This document shows, one piece after another, positions 42,360 through 50,672 of a stretch of 64,000 bases of DNA. Every line of letters starts with the position of its first letter. Positions within the stretch are counted from its first letter, which is position 1. A program made the translations under genes and the position numbers. Origin of the DNA: Mycolicibacterium agri (GTDB lineage: Bacteria; Actinomycetota; Actinomycetes; Mycobacteriales; Mycobacteriaceae); NCBI RefSeq assembly GCF_002553505.1, contig NZ_PDCP01000027.1, positions 20,361 through 84,360 on the forward strand. The letters are read 5' to 3'. The notes beneath the pieces are model-generated. The model had not been told where the DNA came from. It was given only the letters and a program-made list of their open reading frames with translations, and did no database searches.

Positions 42360-43381
42360 CGCGACACCTCCTCGGTCTGAGCGTCAGTTTTCCTCGGCGC
42401 GACGTCGTCGCGCGCTCGGCCGAGTAGCTGACGTACCAACCGCATTCGTCTGGCTCGACGGCCGAGGCTGACCAGCCCGTCGGGCAGGAACAGCACGACG
42501 AGCATCACCAGCACGCCGACGATGACGATGTAGGCGGTGGTCTCGCCGTAGCTGACGCGCAACTGTTCCTGCAGCAGGAACAACGCCGTCGCGCCGAGCG
42601 CTGGGCCCCAGATGTGGCCCAGCCCGCCGACCAGCACCATGACCACCAGCTGGTCGGTGATGATGGTGTTCAACACGCTGGCCGGGTTGATGAACGTGAT
42701 CCAGTAGGCGTTGATGCCGCCGAGGATGGCGGGAATCACCGCGCTCAACGCGAACGCCTCGATCTTCACCAGGGTGGTGTTGATGCCCTGGGCGCGGGCG
42801 GCAACCTCGTTGTCCCGCACGGCTTTCACCCGGAAGCCAAAGCGTGACCGCTCCAACAGCAGGTAGCACAGCGCGTAGGCGATCGCGGCCGCACCGACCA
42901 TCGTGTAGAAGAAGAAGTTGTCGTCCAAGCGGATCGGCGTTTTCAAACCACCTGAGCCGCCGGTGATGTCGACGACCGTAGCGAGTTCACGGACCGCCTC
43001 GGCCAGCGCCCACGTGGCGATCGCGAAGTACGCGCCTTTGAGGCGCAGCGCGGGCCAGCCGACCAGTGCCGCGACGGCCGCCGCGATCACCGCCGCGACC
43101 GGCAGGGTGGCCCAGAAGTTCCAGTCGACGTCGGGCTGCATCAGGATCGCCGTGGTGTAGGCGCCGATGCCGAAGAACGCCACGTGACCGAAGCTGATAT
43201 AGCCGGCATAACCGCAGATCACATTCCAGGACAGGGCGATTCCGGCCCACATCGCCACACCGGTGGCCACGCGCACGTAATACGGCGACGTCATCATCGG
43301 CAGCAGGCACAACGCGGCGACGATCAGCGCGAGCACGCCGAGGTTCACCCACGGGTTGCCGCCCGACGCCGGCCTGCTCAT
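42356..43381 (-). CDS. livM: ABC transporter permease LivM
   Basis: 341 aa, about 9-10 membrane segments. Family motifs: SWNVICGYAGYISFGHVAFF near residue 52 and the EAA-like loop NEVAARAQGINTTLVKIEAF. The C-terminal about 35 residues are charged and cytoplasmic. ATG 43381 was chosen because it begins MSRPASGG and overlaps the livH stop; the frame continues upstream to 44374 only as antisense noise over livH. Confidence 0.9.
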   Translation of the reverse strand: MSRPASGGNPWVNLGVLALIVAALCLLPMMTSPYYVRVATGVAMWAGIALSWNVICGYAGYISFGHVAFFGIGAYTTAILMQPDVDWNFWATLPVAAVIAAAVAALVGWPALRLKGAYFAIATWALAEAVRELATVVDITGGSGGLKTPIRLDDNFFFYTMVGAAAIAYALCYLLLERSRFGFRVKAVRDNEVAARAQGINTTLVKIEAFALSAVIPAILGGINAYWITFINPASVLNTIITDQLVVMVLVGGLGHIWGPALGATALFLLQEQLRVSYGETTAYIVIVGVLVMLVVLFLPDGLVSLGRRARRMRLVRQLLGRARDDVAPRKTDAQTEEVSR

Positions 43382-44253
43382 GCCAACCCCCGTCGCGAAA
43401 TGCCCTGCGGGAACAGCAGCAGCGCGAGGAACAGCACCGCGAACACGACCATCAGGGTGTAGTCGGCGCCGACGTACGTCGTCACCAGGGACTGCAGCAC
43501 ACCGAGGAACAGGCCCGCGGCGAGCACGCCGATCACCGAGCCCAGCCCGGCCAGCACGACGACGAAGAACGCGAACAGCGTGTAGCGCAGTCCCACTTCG
43601 GGTGTCATGGCGTAGATGGCGCCGAGCAACGCGCCCGCCAACGCGGTCAGCCCGGTGTAGATGGCGTACACCAGGCTGCTGATCCGCTTGACGTCGACGC
43701 CCATCAGGCCGGCGTTCTCTTTGCTCTGCGCGGTGGCGCGGATGGCGAGACCGGTGCGGGTGTAGAACAGGAACGCCAGGAACAGACCCGTCGCGATGAG
43801 GGCGAACGCGAAGCCGGCCACCCGGATCGCCGGGGCGGTGATCCCGAAGAGCGTGATGTTGCCCGAGAAGAATTGGGTCTGCACCGCGCGGGGCGTGTAG
43901 CCGAACGCGGTGAGCAGTCCGCCGCGGATCACGGTGGCCAGGCCGAAGGTGAAGGCCAGGCCCATCAATGCGGGCAGGGCGTATTTGCTCGTGCGGACGC
44001 GGTAGATCAACGGCGCGATCAGCCAGCCGACGATCGCGAACACGATGAATATCACCGGAAGCAGAAGGAACGCGTCTACGCCGAGCTTCTCGCTGGCCAC
44101 GATGACGGCGAATGCGCCGAGCACGACCCACATTCCGACGGCGAGGTCGACGACGTCGAGGACGCCGAAAGACATTGAAAAGCCAATGCTGATCGCGACG
44201 TAGAGGCCTCCGATGAGAATCCCGCCGACAAGCGCTTGCGCCAGTTCGGTCAC
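43378..44253 (-). CDS. livH: ABC transporter permease LivH
   Basis: 291 aa, about 8 membrane segments. GGLYVAISIGFSMSFGVLDVVDLAVG near residue 15 and the EAA-like loop SKENAGLMGVDVKRISSLVYAI fit LivH. GTG 44253 is the start; first gene of the livH-M-G-F-binding protein operon. A 132-bp gap to the DUF488 gene on the same strand probably holds the promoter. Confidence 0.9.
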   Translation of the reverse strand: MTELAQALVGGILIGGLYVAISIGFSMSFGVLDVVDLAVGMWVVLGAFAVIVASEKLGVDAFLLLPVIFIVFAIVGWLIAPLIYRVRTSKYALPALMGLAFTFGLATVIRGGLLTAFGYTPRAVQTQFFSGNITLFGITAPAIRVAGFAFALIATGLFLAFLFYTRTGLAIRATAQSKENAGLMGVDVKRISSLVYAIYTGLTALAGALLGAIYAMTPEVGLRYTLFAFFVVVLAGLGSVIGVLAAGLFLGVLQSLVTTYVGADYTLMVVFAVLFLALLLFPQGISRRGLA

Positions 44254-44385
44254 GGTGTCCTCTCGACAGGGCGGTCCAGGACGCTCGGAGCGTATCCGGG
44301 CTGGGGATTGTTAACAATAGGCCAATCCTGGCGCACGTAGTGCAAGTTCGCACGGCTGGAAACGGATACCGCAAATCGACCGGGG

Positions 44386-44907
44386 TCAGTTCCAGACGAC
44401 GTGTCCGTCGGCTCGCAGATGCGCGGCCTCCGACGGCTCATGGGCGACGAGCCGGCCGTCGTGCATGAGGTGCGCGACCGGCACGTCGAACTTCACCACC
44501 GCGACGTCGGCCACGATGCGGCGATGGCATCGCCACCACACCGACTCGCTGCACATCATCGCGGTCCGGCGGCGCCGTGATTCGGCGATCAGTTGGTCGA
44601 TTCCGTCGGCGAACGGCTCCGTGCGGGTGTAGGCGGCGTAGGCCGCGAATTGCTGCACCCGCCACCAGGTGTCCACCGGTTGCTCGTCGGCGGGCAGCCG
44701 TCGTCGTCCGCCCAGCCTCGGCTCCCACCGGTAGTCCAGGCCCGCGTCGCGCGCCCACTCGGTGATCGCGGACTGTGCGACGTCGGGGTTGCGTCTGCTG
44801 TTCGGGTAGCGACGGATGTCGACGAGCGCCTCCACGTCCGCCCCGCGTAGCAGCGCCACCAGCGCTTCTCTGTCCAGAGCGCCATGTCCGACCGACACCA
44901 GCACCAC
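44386..44907 (-). CDS. DUF488 family protein
   Basis: 173 aa, GTG start. SVGHGALDREALVALL, LVDIRRYPNSRRNPDV and the Cys-containing CSESVWWRCHRRIVAD are the DUF488 pattern. The biochemical role is unknown; the Cys/His/Arg motifs suggest a catalytic or nucleic acid role. It is divergent from the flavoprotein gene, 56 bp between starts. Confidence 0.82.
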   Translation of the reverse strand: MVLVSVGHGALDREALVALLRGADVEALVDIRRYPNSRRNPDVAQSAITEWARDAGLDYRWEPRLGGRRRLPADEQPVDTWWRVQQFAAYAAYTRTEPFADGIDQLIAESRRRRTAMMCSESVWWRCHRRIVADVAVVKFDVPVAHLMHDGRLVAHEPSEAAHLRADGHVVWN

Positions 44908-44963
44908 ACCGGTGTACCCCGCAAAGAGGTGTGGCGTCGCCTATCGGGGGATATAGATAGCCC

Positions 44964-45908
44964 GTGGCAAATGATCGAAACGCTGAATGGGAATGCGCCG
45001 TCGTCGGGGCCGGTGCGGCCGGGCTGAGCGCGGCGTTGGTGTTGGGCCGGGCGCGGCGGCGCACGATCGTGATCGACGCCGATCAGCAGAGCAACCGCGC
45101 GAGCAAGGCCATCGGCGGGCTGTTGGGCTTCGATCAGCGCCCGCCCGCCGAGTTGTACGAGGCCGGCAGGTGCGAGCTCGAGGCCTACCCGAGCGTGGAG
45201 TACCGCCGCGGCACCGTGGCCGGCGGCCGCCGCATCGATGACGGCTTCGTGCTCGATGTCGACGGCGGCGAGCAGGTGCGGGCGCGGCGGGTGCTGCTCG
45301 CCACGGGCATGCAGTACTGCCCGCCCGAGATCCCGGGTCTGGCCGAGCTGTGGGGCACGTCGGTGTTCCAGTGCCCGTTCTGTCACGGCTGGGAGATGCG
45401 CGACAAGCGATTGGCGGCGCTGGCCGCAGGCGAGGAAGCCGTGCACGCGACGTTGATGCTGCGCGGCTGGAGCGACGATGTGGTGTCGCTGACCGACGGC
45501 CACTCCCAGTTGTCCGCAGACGACGAACGCCTGCTGCGGGAGGCAGGCGTGACGATCGACGATCGCAGAATCGCCGAATTGATCGGGGAGCACGGGCAAT
45601 TGACGGCCATCGCGTTTGCCGACGGCACGCGATTGGAGCGCGACGGGCTGTTGGTGGAGGCGCCGCTGCAGCAGCGCTCCCCGCTGGCCGAGCAGTTGGG
45701 TGCGGCCTGCACGCCCGGGCCGCTCGGGGCTTCCGTCGGTATCGACGCGATCCATCGGACCGACGCAGGCGGGGTGTTCGCCGCCGGCGACATCTGCGCC
45801 GAGCAGCCGTACGTGGCGGGCGCGATCGCGGCGGGATCGCAGGCGGCGATGATCATCGTGCAGAGCCTGCTGGCCGACGAGTTCGGTCTGCCCTACCCGC
45901 CCACCTAG
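44964..45908 (+). CDS. Thioredoxin-reductase-like flavoprotein with CPFC motif
   Basis: 314 aa. FAD motif VVGAGAAGLSAALVLGRARR (13-32), a redox CPFC in FQCPFCHGWEM near residue 138, and the C-terminal FAD motif GGVFAAGDICAE. The NADPH-binding GxGxxA site expected just after the CPFC is weak (LAALAAGEEAVHATL), so it may use another electron donor or bind NADPH poorly. Actinobacterial relatives reduce disulfides or thiol regulators; the partner is not evident. GTG start. Confidence 0.82.
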   Translation: MANDRNAEWECAVVGAGAAGLSAALVLGRARRRTIVIDADQQSNRASKAIGGLLGFDQRPPAELYEAGRCELEAYPSVEYRRGTVAGGRRIDDGFVLDVDGGEQVRARRVLLATGMQYCPPEIPGLAELWGTSVFQCPFCHGWEMRDKRLAALAAGEEAVHATLMLRGWSDDVVSLTDGHSQLSADDERLLREAGVTIDDRRIAELIGEHGQLTAIAFADGTRLERDGLLVEAPLQQRSPLAEQLGAACTPGPLGASVGIDAIHRTDAGGVFAAGDICAEQPYVAGAIAAGSQAAMIIVQSLLADEFGLPYPPT

Positions 45909-45933
45909 TTCCCAGGCGGTTGACAGCCACCGT

Positions 45934-45983
45934 CCAAAAGTGCGAGGGTCAAACGTATACACATTCGACTTATGAACTTTTGG
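45934..45983 (+). promoter_or_regulatory. CCAAAAGT inverted repeats ahead of the catabolic operon, covering its SD
   Basis: CCAAAAGT (45934-45941) and ACTTTTGG (45976-45983) are exact inverted copies 34 nt apart. The right arm runs into the likely ribosome binding site (TGGAG), so an mRNA hairpin could hide it. A TTGACA lies at 45920-45925. Confidence 0.45.
45948..45969. promoter_or_regulatory. 22-bp palindromic operator, likely for the FadR-type GntR regulator
   Basis: Pattern GTCnAAnGTnTAnACnTTnGAC with the central GTATAC at 45955-45960; 16 of 22 positions are symmetric and all deviations are transitions. FCD-type GntR proteins typically bind GT-(N)-AC-centred palindromes, and such a regulator is encoded in this operon. 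Confidence 0.6.
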
Positions 45984-45994
45984 AGCTGTCGCGT

Positions 45995-47419
45995 ATGCCA
46001 ACTCGGTCCCAGGCGCAGTCGACGGCGTTGCGCCGGGTCCGCCACTTCGGAGCGGACTTCGCCCACCTCGACCGCGTGTTTCCGGGGAAGTATCCGCGCG
46101 TCTTCGTCGGAGGAGAGGGCACCGACCTGATCGACGAGGACGGTCTCCGGGTGCTCGACGCAGGCAACCACCTCGGCGTCTGCGTCGCGGGGCACGGCAG
46201 ATCCGATATCGCCGACGCGATCGCAGGCCAGGTGCGGCAGATGGAGTTCGCCTCGCTCGAGGCGGGCGCATCGCACGTCTACGTCACCAGGCTGGCCGAC
46301 GAGCTGGCCCGCCGCGTCCCGGTCGACGACCCGATCTTCAACTTCGTCAGCAGCGGCAGTGAGGCGAACGAACTCGCCTTCAAGTTGGCCCGTGACTATC
46401 ACCGGCGGATGGGGCAGAGCGGCCGGTTCAAGATCATGAGCCGCTACGGGTCCTATCACGGGTCGACGTTCGCGGCGACGACGGCGACGGCGATCCCCGC
46501 GTTTCGGGAGCAGTTCCAACCGCTGGTGCCGGGCTTCGTCGCGCTGCCCCAGCCGTTCGCGGGGTTCTGCGGCAAGTGCTCGTTCGACGACAAGTGCGTC
46601 GAGCATTGCATCGCCGAGACCGAGGCCATCATCGAGCGTGAAGGCCCCGACACCATCGCGGCCATCATCGCCGAGCCGGTGTCCATCCCCGGCGCCGTCA
46701 AAGTCCCCAGCGACGACTACTGGCCGCGACTGCGCGAAATCTGCGATCGCTACGGCATCCTGCTGATCGCCGACGAGGTCGTGACCGGATTCGGCCGCAC
46801 CGGAAAGCTTTTCGGATGCGAGCAGTGGAACGTCAAGCCCGACATCATGACGATGGCCAAGGGGCTGACAAGCGGATACATCCCGATGGGCGCCGCAGCG
46901 GTGTCACGCAGGGTGCAGGAGGCGTTCGAGGCCTCGCCCCTCGTGCACGTCAACACATACGCCGGGCACCCGGTGGCCTGCGCCGCCGCGCTGGAGACGC
47001 TGAAGATCATCGACGACGAGGGCCTGGTCGCCAACGCCGCCGCATCTGAGCCGGTGCTGCGTGACGGGCTGGAACGTGCCCGGGTCGAAGTGCCCTGGCA
47101 GGCAAGGGCTTCGGCGATCGGCCTGCTGGGCAGCCTGGAGATCCGGGTGCCGGCCGACGTGGACGCCGAGTGGTTCCGCGCGCAATTGTGGCACCAGTGC
47201 TACGAGCACGGTGTCGTGGTCCGAGTGACACGGTCCGCGGATGTGGTGTCGGTGTTCTTCTATCCGGCGCTGGTGATCGACGATCAGCGGTTGCGCGACG
47301 GGCTGGACCGGATCGTCGCCGCCGTCCGCACCGTCGTCGCCATGACGCTGAGGAAGTCCTCGGCATCCGAGACGTCCGACGCCGACGACTCCGCCCAGCT
47401 GGCTCACGCAGACGTCTAG
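45995..47419 (+). CDS. Class III PLP aminotransferase (GSAM/omega-aminotransferase-like)
   Basis: 474 aa. GTDLIDEDGLRVLDAGNHLG, PLP-phosphate region SSGSEANELAFKLARDYHRR, Asp in LLIADEVVTGFGRTG and Schiff-base Lys in TMAKGLTSGYIPMGA near residue 292 are present, so it should be active. An unusual cysteine group CGKCSFDDKCVEHC near residue 192 could bind a metal. The N-terminal form is like glutamate-1-semialdehyde aminomutase, but the operon points to catabolic transamination of an amino acid or amine. ATG 45995; first gene of the six-gene operon. Confidence 0.87.
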   Translation: MPTRSQAQSTALRRVRHFGADFAHLDRVFPGKYPRVFVGGEGTDLIDEDGLRVLDAGNHLGVCVAGHGRSDIADAIAGQVRQMEFASLEAGASHVYVTRLADELARRVPVDDPIFNFVSSGSEANELAFKLARDYHRRMGQSGRFKIMSRYGSYHGSTFAATTATAIPAFREQFQPLVPGFVALPQPFAGFCGKCSFDDKCVEHCIAETEAIIEREGPDTIAAIIAEPVSIPGAVKVPSDDYWPRLREICDRYGILLIADEVVTGFGRTGKLFGCEQWNVKPDIMTMAKGLTSGYIPMGAAAVSRRVQEAFEASPLVHVNTYAGHPVACAAALETLKIIDDEGLVANAAASEPVLRDGLERARVEVPWQARASAIGLLGSLEIRVPADVDAEWFRAQLWHQCYEHGVVVRVTRSADVVSVFFYPALVIDDQRLRDGLDRIVAAVRTVVAMTLRKSSASETSDADDSAQLAHADV

Positions 47420-47431
47420 CGAGGAAAAGCC

Positions 47432-48412
47432 ATGCAAACAGGGCGATCCGGACAAGAGGTCACGTCGATGACCGAACACGTGATGACGGTCAACGGGCCG
47501 ATCGCGCCGGACGAGCTCGGCTTCACCCTCATGCACGAGCACCTGCTGACCAGGTTCTGGCATGCCACCCACCGATTCGATCTCGCGGGCATGCCCGAGG
47601 ACGACCGCTACATCCGCGAGGAACTCGCGAACCTCACCGCGACCGGTTGCAAGAGCCTGGTCGACGTGACACCGGTCGGCATCAACCGCAAACCCGCCGC
47701 GCTGCGTGATCTGGCCGAGCGCAGCGGAATTCACGTCGTCATGGGATGCGGCTGGTACCGCGACCACTACTACCCGGCCTCCGCCGAGATCGACCGGCGA
47801 TCAGTGGACAGCCTCGCCGATGAACTCGTCGCCGAGATCGAGAACGGCGCGGACAACACCGACGTCCGCCCTGGCATCGTCGGCGAGATCGGCACCGAGA
47901 AGTACTGGATGTCACCGACCGAGGAGAGGGTGCACCGCGCCGCGGCGAGAGCCGCAGCACGCACCGGGCTGCCGATCATGACGCACAGCTTCGCCTCCGA
48001 CATCGGGCTGTGGCAGTTGCGGGTGCTGATCGAGGAGGGTGTCGATCCCTCGCGGATCATCATCGGGCACGCAGACTCCTACCGCATCCGCTCCTACCAC
48101 GAGGCGCTGTTGAAGGCGGGCGTCACGATCGAGTTCGACACCCTGATGTGGTACCGCCCAACGCTGTTCGACGAAGCACTTGACCTGTTCTGCGAGTACG
48201 CAAGGTCAGGCTTCCGCGACCAGTTGCTGCTGTCGATGGACACCTGCAAGTCCGAGCACCTGACGCGGTTCGGCGGACCCGGGTTGACCGGCGTCCACAA
48301 CCGCGTCCTGCCCGGGCTGCGCAACCGCGGGATGACCGAAGACGACATCGCCGCCATCTTCGTCGACAACCCGCGCCGACTGCTGACCGTGAAAACCGGA
48401 GTGACCGTATGA
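47432..48412 (+). CDS. Phosphotriesterase-family metal hydrolase (putative lactonase)
   Basis: 326-aa TIM-barrel amidohydrolase. Metal ligands: HEH in FTLMHEHLL, bridging Glu in GEIGTE, His in MTHSF and IGHAD, and Asp in LLSMDTCK. The Glu bridge instead of carboxylated Lys is found in PTE-like lactonases and Php/Pter proteins. In this operon it could open a sugar-acid or amino-acid lactone. GAGGAAA before ATG 47432 supports the start; ATG 47468 is an alternative. It overlaps the regulator gene by 4 bp. Confidence 0.83.
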   Translation: MQTGRSGQEVTSMTEHVMTVNGPIAPDELGFTLMHEHLLTRFWHATHRFDLAGMPEDDRYIREELANLTATGCKSLVDVTPVGINRKPAALRDLAERSGIHVVMGCGWYRDHYYPASAEIDRRSVDSLADELVAEIENGADNTDVRPGIVGEIGTEKYWMSPTEERVHRAAARAAARTGLPIMTHSFASDIGLWQLRVLIEEGVDPSRIIIGHADSYRIRSYHEALLKAGVTIEFDTLMWYRPTLFDEALDLFCEYARSGFRDQLLLSMDTCKSEHLTRFGGPGLTGVHNRVLPGLRNRGMTEDDIAAIFVDNPRRLLTVKTGVTV

Positions 48413-49152
48413 CCATCAACGAAAAGATCGCCACCCCGGGCTTTGCCGAGGTATTCCGCCCGATCCAGGGCCATCGCACACAGTACGAAGTGATCGACCA
48501 GATCACGTTCGCGATCCGGGCCGGCGTCTACGGGCCGGGCGATCGCCTGCCGTCGCTGGACGAACTGGCCGCACGGCTCGGTGTCAGCAGATCCGTGGTG
48601 ATCGAAGCCGTGCGCAGCCTGTCCATGGCGGGCGTCGTCTCGACCCAGCGCGGCAACGGCGGCGGCCTCACGGTCATGACAAGCAACATTCCCGTTGCGC
48701 TGCTGGGCCTTTCGACCAACAAGTTCGACAAGCTGCCCGACCTGCTGGAAGCGCGCCGCGCGGTCGAGCTCCAACTGGCGCTGCTGTGCGCCGAGCGGGC
48801 GACCCAGGACGATTTCGACGCCATGGAGTTGTCGGTGCGGCGCTTGGAGGAAAGCCGCAACGCCCCCGGGCTCGAACGCAGGCACTGGGACCACCTGTTC
48901 CACTACCAGATGGCGCGCGCCGCGCGCAGCGAAGTGCTCGCCTACATGCAGCATCAGATCCTCGAACGGCTGACCGTCGTGCTGGAGCGCTACTTCACCG
49001 AAGACGAAGACCCGCAAACCGTTGAGGCCCTTCACCGCGAGACTCTCGATGCCCTACGCAAGGGAAACCCACGCGTGATCGAGAAGGCGATCGACCGCCA
49101 CCTCGCACCCCTGGAAATGCTCGTCGAACGACCCACTGGAGAACCATCGTGA
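48409..49152 (+). CDS. GntR-family transcription regulator, FadR/FCD subfamily
   Basis: 247 aa. The winged helix has LPSLDELAARLGVSRSVVIE (48-67), then GVVSTQRGNGGGLTV. An all-helical FCD domain follows (DLLEARRAVELQLALLCAE, HWDHLFHYQMARAARS, HRETLDALRKGN, AIDRHL) with Asp/His positions for a metal and a carboxylate ligand, typically an organic acid. It is expected to control its own operon through the palindrome at 45948. It overlaps both neighbours by 4 bp. Confidence 0.9.
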   Translation: MTINEKIATPGFAEVFRPIQGHRTQYEVIDQITFAIRAGVYGPGDRLPSLDELAARLGVSRSVVIEAVRSLSMAGVVSTQRGNGGGLTVMTSNIPVALLGLSTNKFDKLPDLLEARRAVELQLALLCAERATQDDFDAMELSVRRLEESRNAPGLERRHWDHLFHYQMARAARSEVLAYMQHQILERLTVVLERYFTEDEDPQTVEALHRETLDALRKGNPRVIEKAIDRHLAPLEMLVERPTGEPS

Positions 49153-50654
49153 CCAACCGACCCCTGCCCGCTCCGAATGTGCCCGACCACCTTTTCATCG
49201 GCGGCAAGTGGGTGCCACCCGCCGACGGGGGCACCCGGGAGAGCGTCGACCCGTACACGTCGAAGCCGTGGGCGACGCTGCCCGAAGCGGGCGACGACGA
49301 TGTTCGTAAGGCCGTCAGCGCCGCGGGCCAGGCGCTGGAGGGCACGTGGGGTCAGATGTCGGGCCGCGACCGTCGAAAGATGATGCTGCGCATCGCCGAC
49401 GTGATCAGCGCACGGGCGGAGGAACTGGCGCTGATCGAAACCTACGACAACGGCAAGCTGCTGCGCGAGATGCGCGGCCAGCTCGACGGGCTGCCCGACT
49501 GGTACGAGTTCTACGCCGGGCTGGCGGACAAGGTCCGAGGCGCCACGGTTCCTCTGTCGAAGCCGAACTTCTTCGGCTACACCCTCAAGGAACCGGCGGG
49601 CATCTGCGCGGCGATCACCGCGTGGAATTCGCCGCTGTTGCTGATGACCTGGAAGCTTGCGCCTGCGTTGGCGGCGGGCTGCACGATGGTGATCAAGCCC
49701 TCCGAGCACGCCAGCGCGTCGACGTTGGCGTTCGGTCGGGTGCTCGAGGAAGCCGACGTGCCACCGGGCGTGGTGAACATCGTCACCGGTGGCCCGTCGA
49801 CTGGACGGGCCCTCATCGGTGATCCCCGCGTCGCGAAGGTGTCTTTCACCGGGTCGGTCGACGTCGGGGCTCAGGTGGGGCAGGCCGCGATCGGCGACCT
49901 GAAACGGGTGACGCTCGAACTCGGCGGCAAGTCGCCCAACATCGTCTTCGACGACGCCCCGCTCGAGGAGGCCGTCAGCGGCGCGGTCGCCGGCATCTTC
50001 GCGGCGACGGGACAGACCTGCGCGGCAGGCTCACGCGTGCTGGTGCACAAAGACATTCACGATCAGTTCGCCGCCGCCCTGGCCGAGCGGGCAGCGGGCA
50101 TCAAGCTCGGTGACCCGCTGGCCGAGGACACCCAGATGGGGCCGGTCGCGTTCGATGCGCAGCTGCAGAAGGTGCAGCGCTACATCCAGATCGCGTCCGA
50201 AGAGGGCGCGCGGCTGCTGCACGGCGGGCAGCGCCCCCATGACGACACGCTGACCGACGGCTTGTTCATCGAGCCAACGGTTCTCGGCCATGTCGACAAT
50301 CAGATGCGCATCGCCCGTGAAGAGGTCTTCGGGCCCGTCGTCGCCATCATCCCGTTCAGCGACGAAGCGGACGCAATCCGGATCGCCAACGACTCGTCCT
50401 ACGGCCTGGCCGCAGGCGTGTGGACCCGTGACGTCGGCCGGGCACACCGGATGGCAAAGGCGTTGCGCGCCGGAACCGTTTGGGTCAACTCGTATCGAAC
50501 GGTCAGCTACGAGATGCCCTACGGCGGATTCGGCGCCAGCGGCATCGGTCGAGAAAACGGCATCGAAGCCATCGAAGCGTATCTGGAGGACAAGGCCGTC
50601 TGGATCAACACGGCCGAATCCGGCACCACGCGCGACCCGTTCAAGCTGGGCTAG
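49149..50654 (+). CDS. Aldehyde dehydrogenase (NAD-dependent, ALDH superfamily)
   Basis: 501 aa. ITAWNSPLLLMTWKLAPALA near residue 157, catalytic Glu in LELGGKSPNIVF near 257, catalytic Cys in GQTCAAGSRVLVH near 291, and VFGPVVAIIPF. All key residues are present. In the operon it would oxidise the semialdehyde made by the aminotransferase or by later steps. GTG start overlaps the regulator stop by 4 bp; 18 bp to the next gene. Confidence 0.9.
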   Translation: MTNRPLPAPNVPDHLFIGGKWVPPADGGTRESVDPYTSKPWATLPEAGDDDVRKAVSAAGQALEGTWGQMSGRDRRKMMLRIADVISARAEELALIETYDNGKLLREMRGQLDGLPDWYEFYAGLADKVRGATVPLSKPNFFGYTLKEPAGICAAITAWNSPLLLMTWKLAPALAAGCTMVIKPSEHASASTLAFGRVLEEADVPPGVVNIVTGGPSTGRALIGDPRVAKVSFTGSVDVGAQVGQAAIGDLKRVTLELGGKSPNIVFDDAPLEEAVSGAVAGIFAATGQTCAAGSRVLVHKDIHDQFAAALAERAAGIKLGDPLAEDTQMGPVAFDAQLQKVQRYIQIASEEGARLLHGGQRPHDDTLTDGLFIEPTVLGHVDNQMRIAREEVFGPVVAIIPFSDEADAIRIANDSSYGLAAGVWTRDVGRAHRMAKALRAGTVWVNSYRTVSYEMPYGGFGASGIGRENGIEAIEAYLEDKAVWINTAESGTTRDPFKLG

Positions 50655-50672
50655 CAGAGAAGGTCTGAGACC

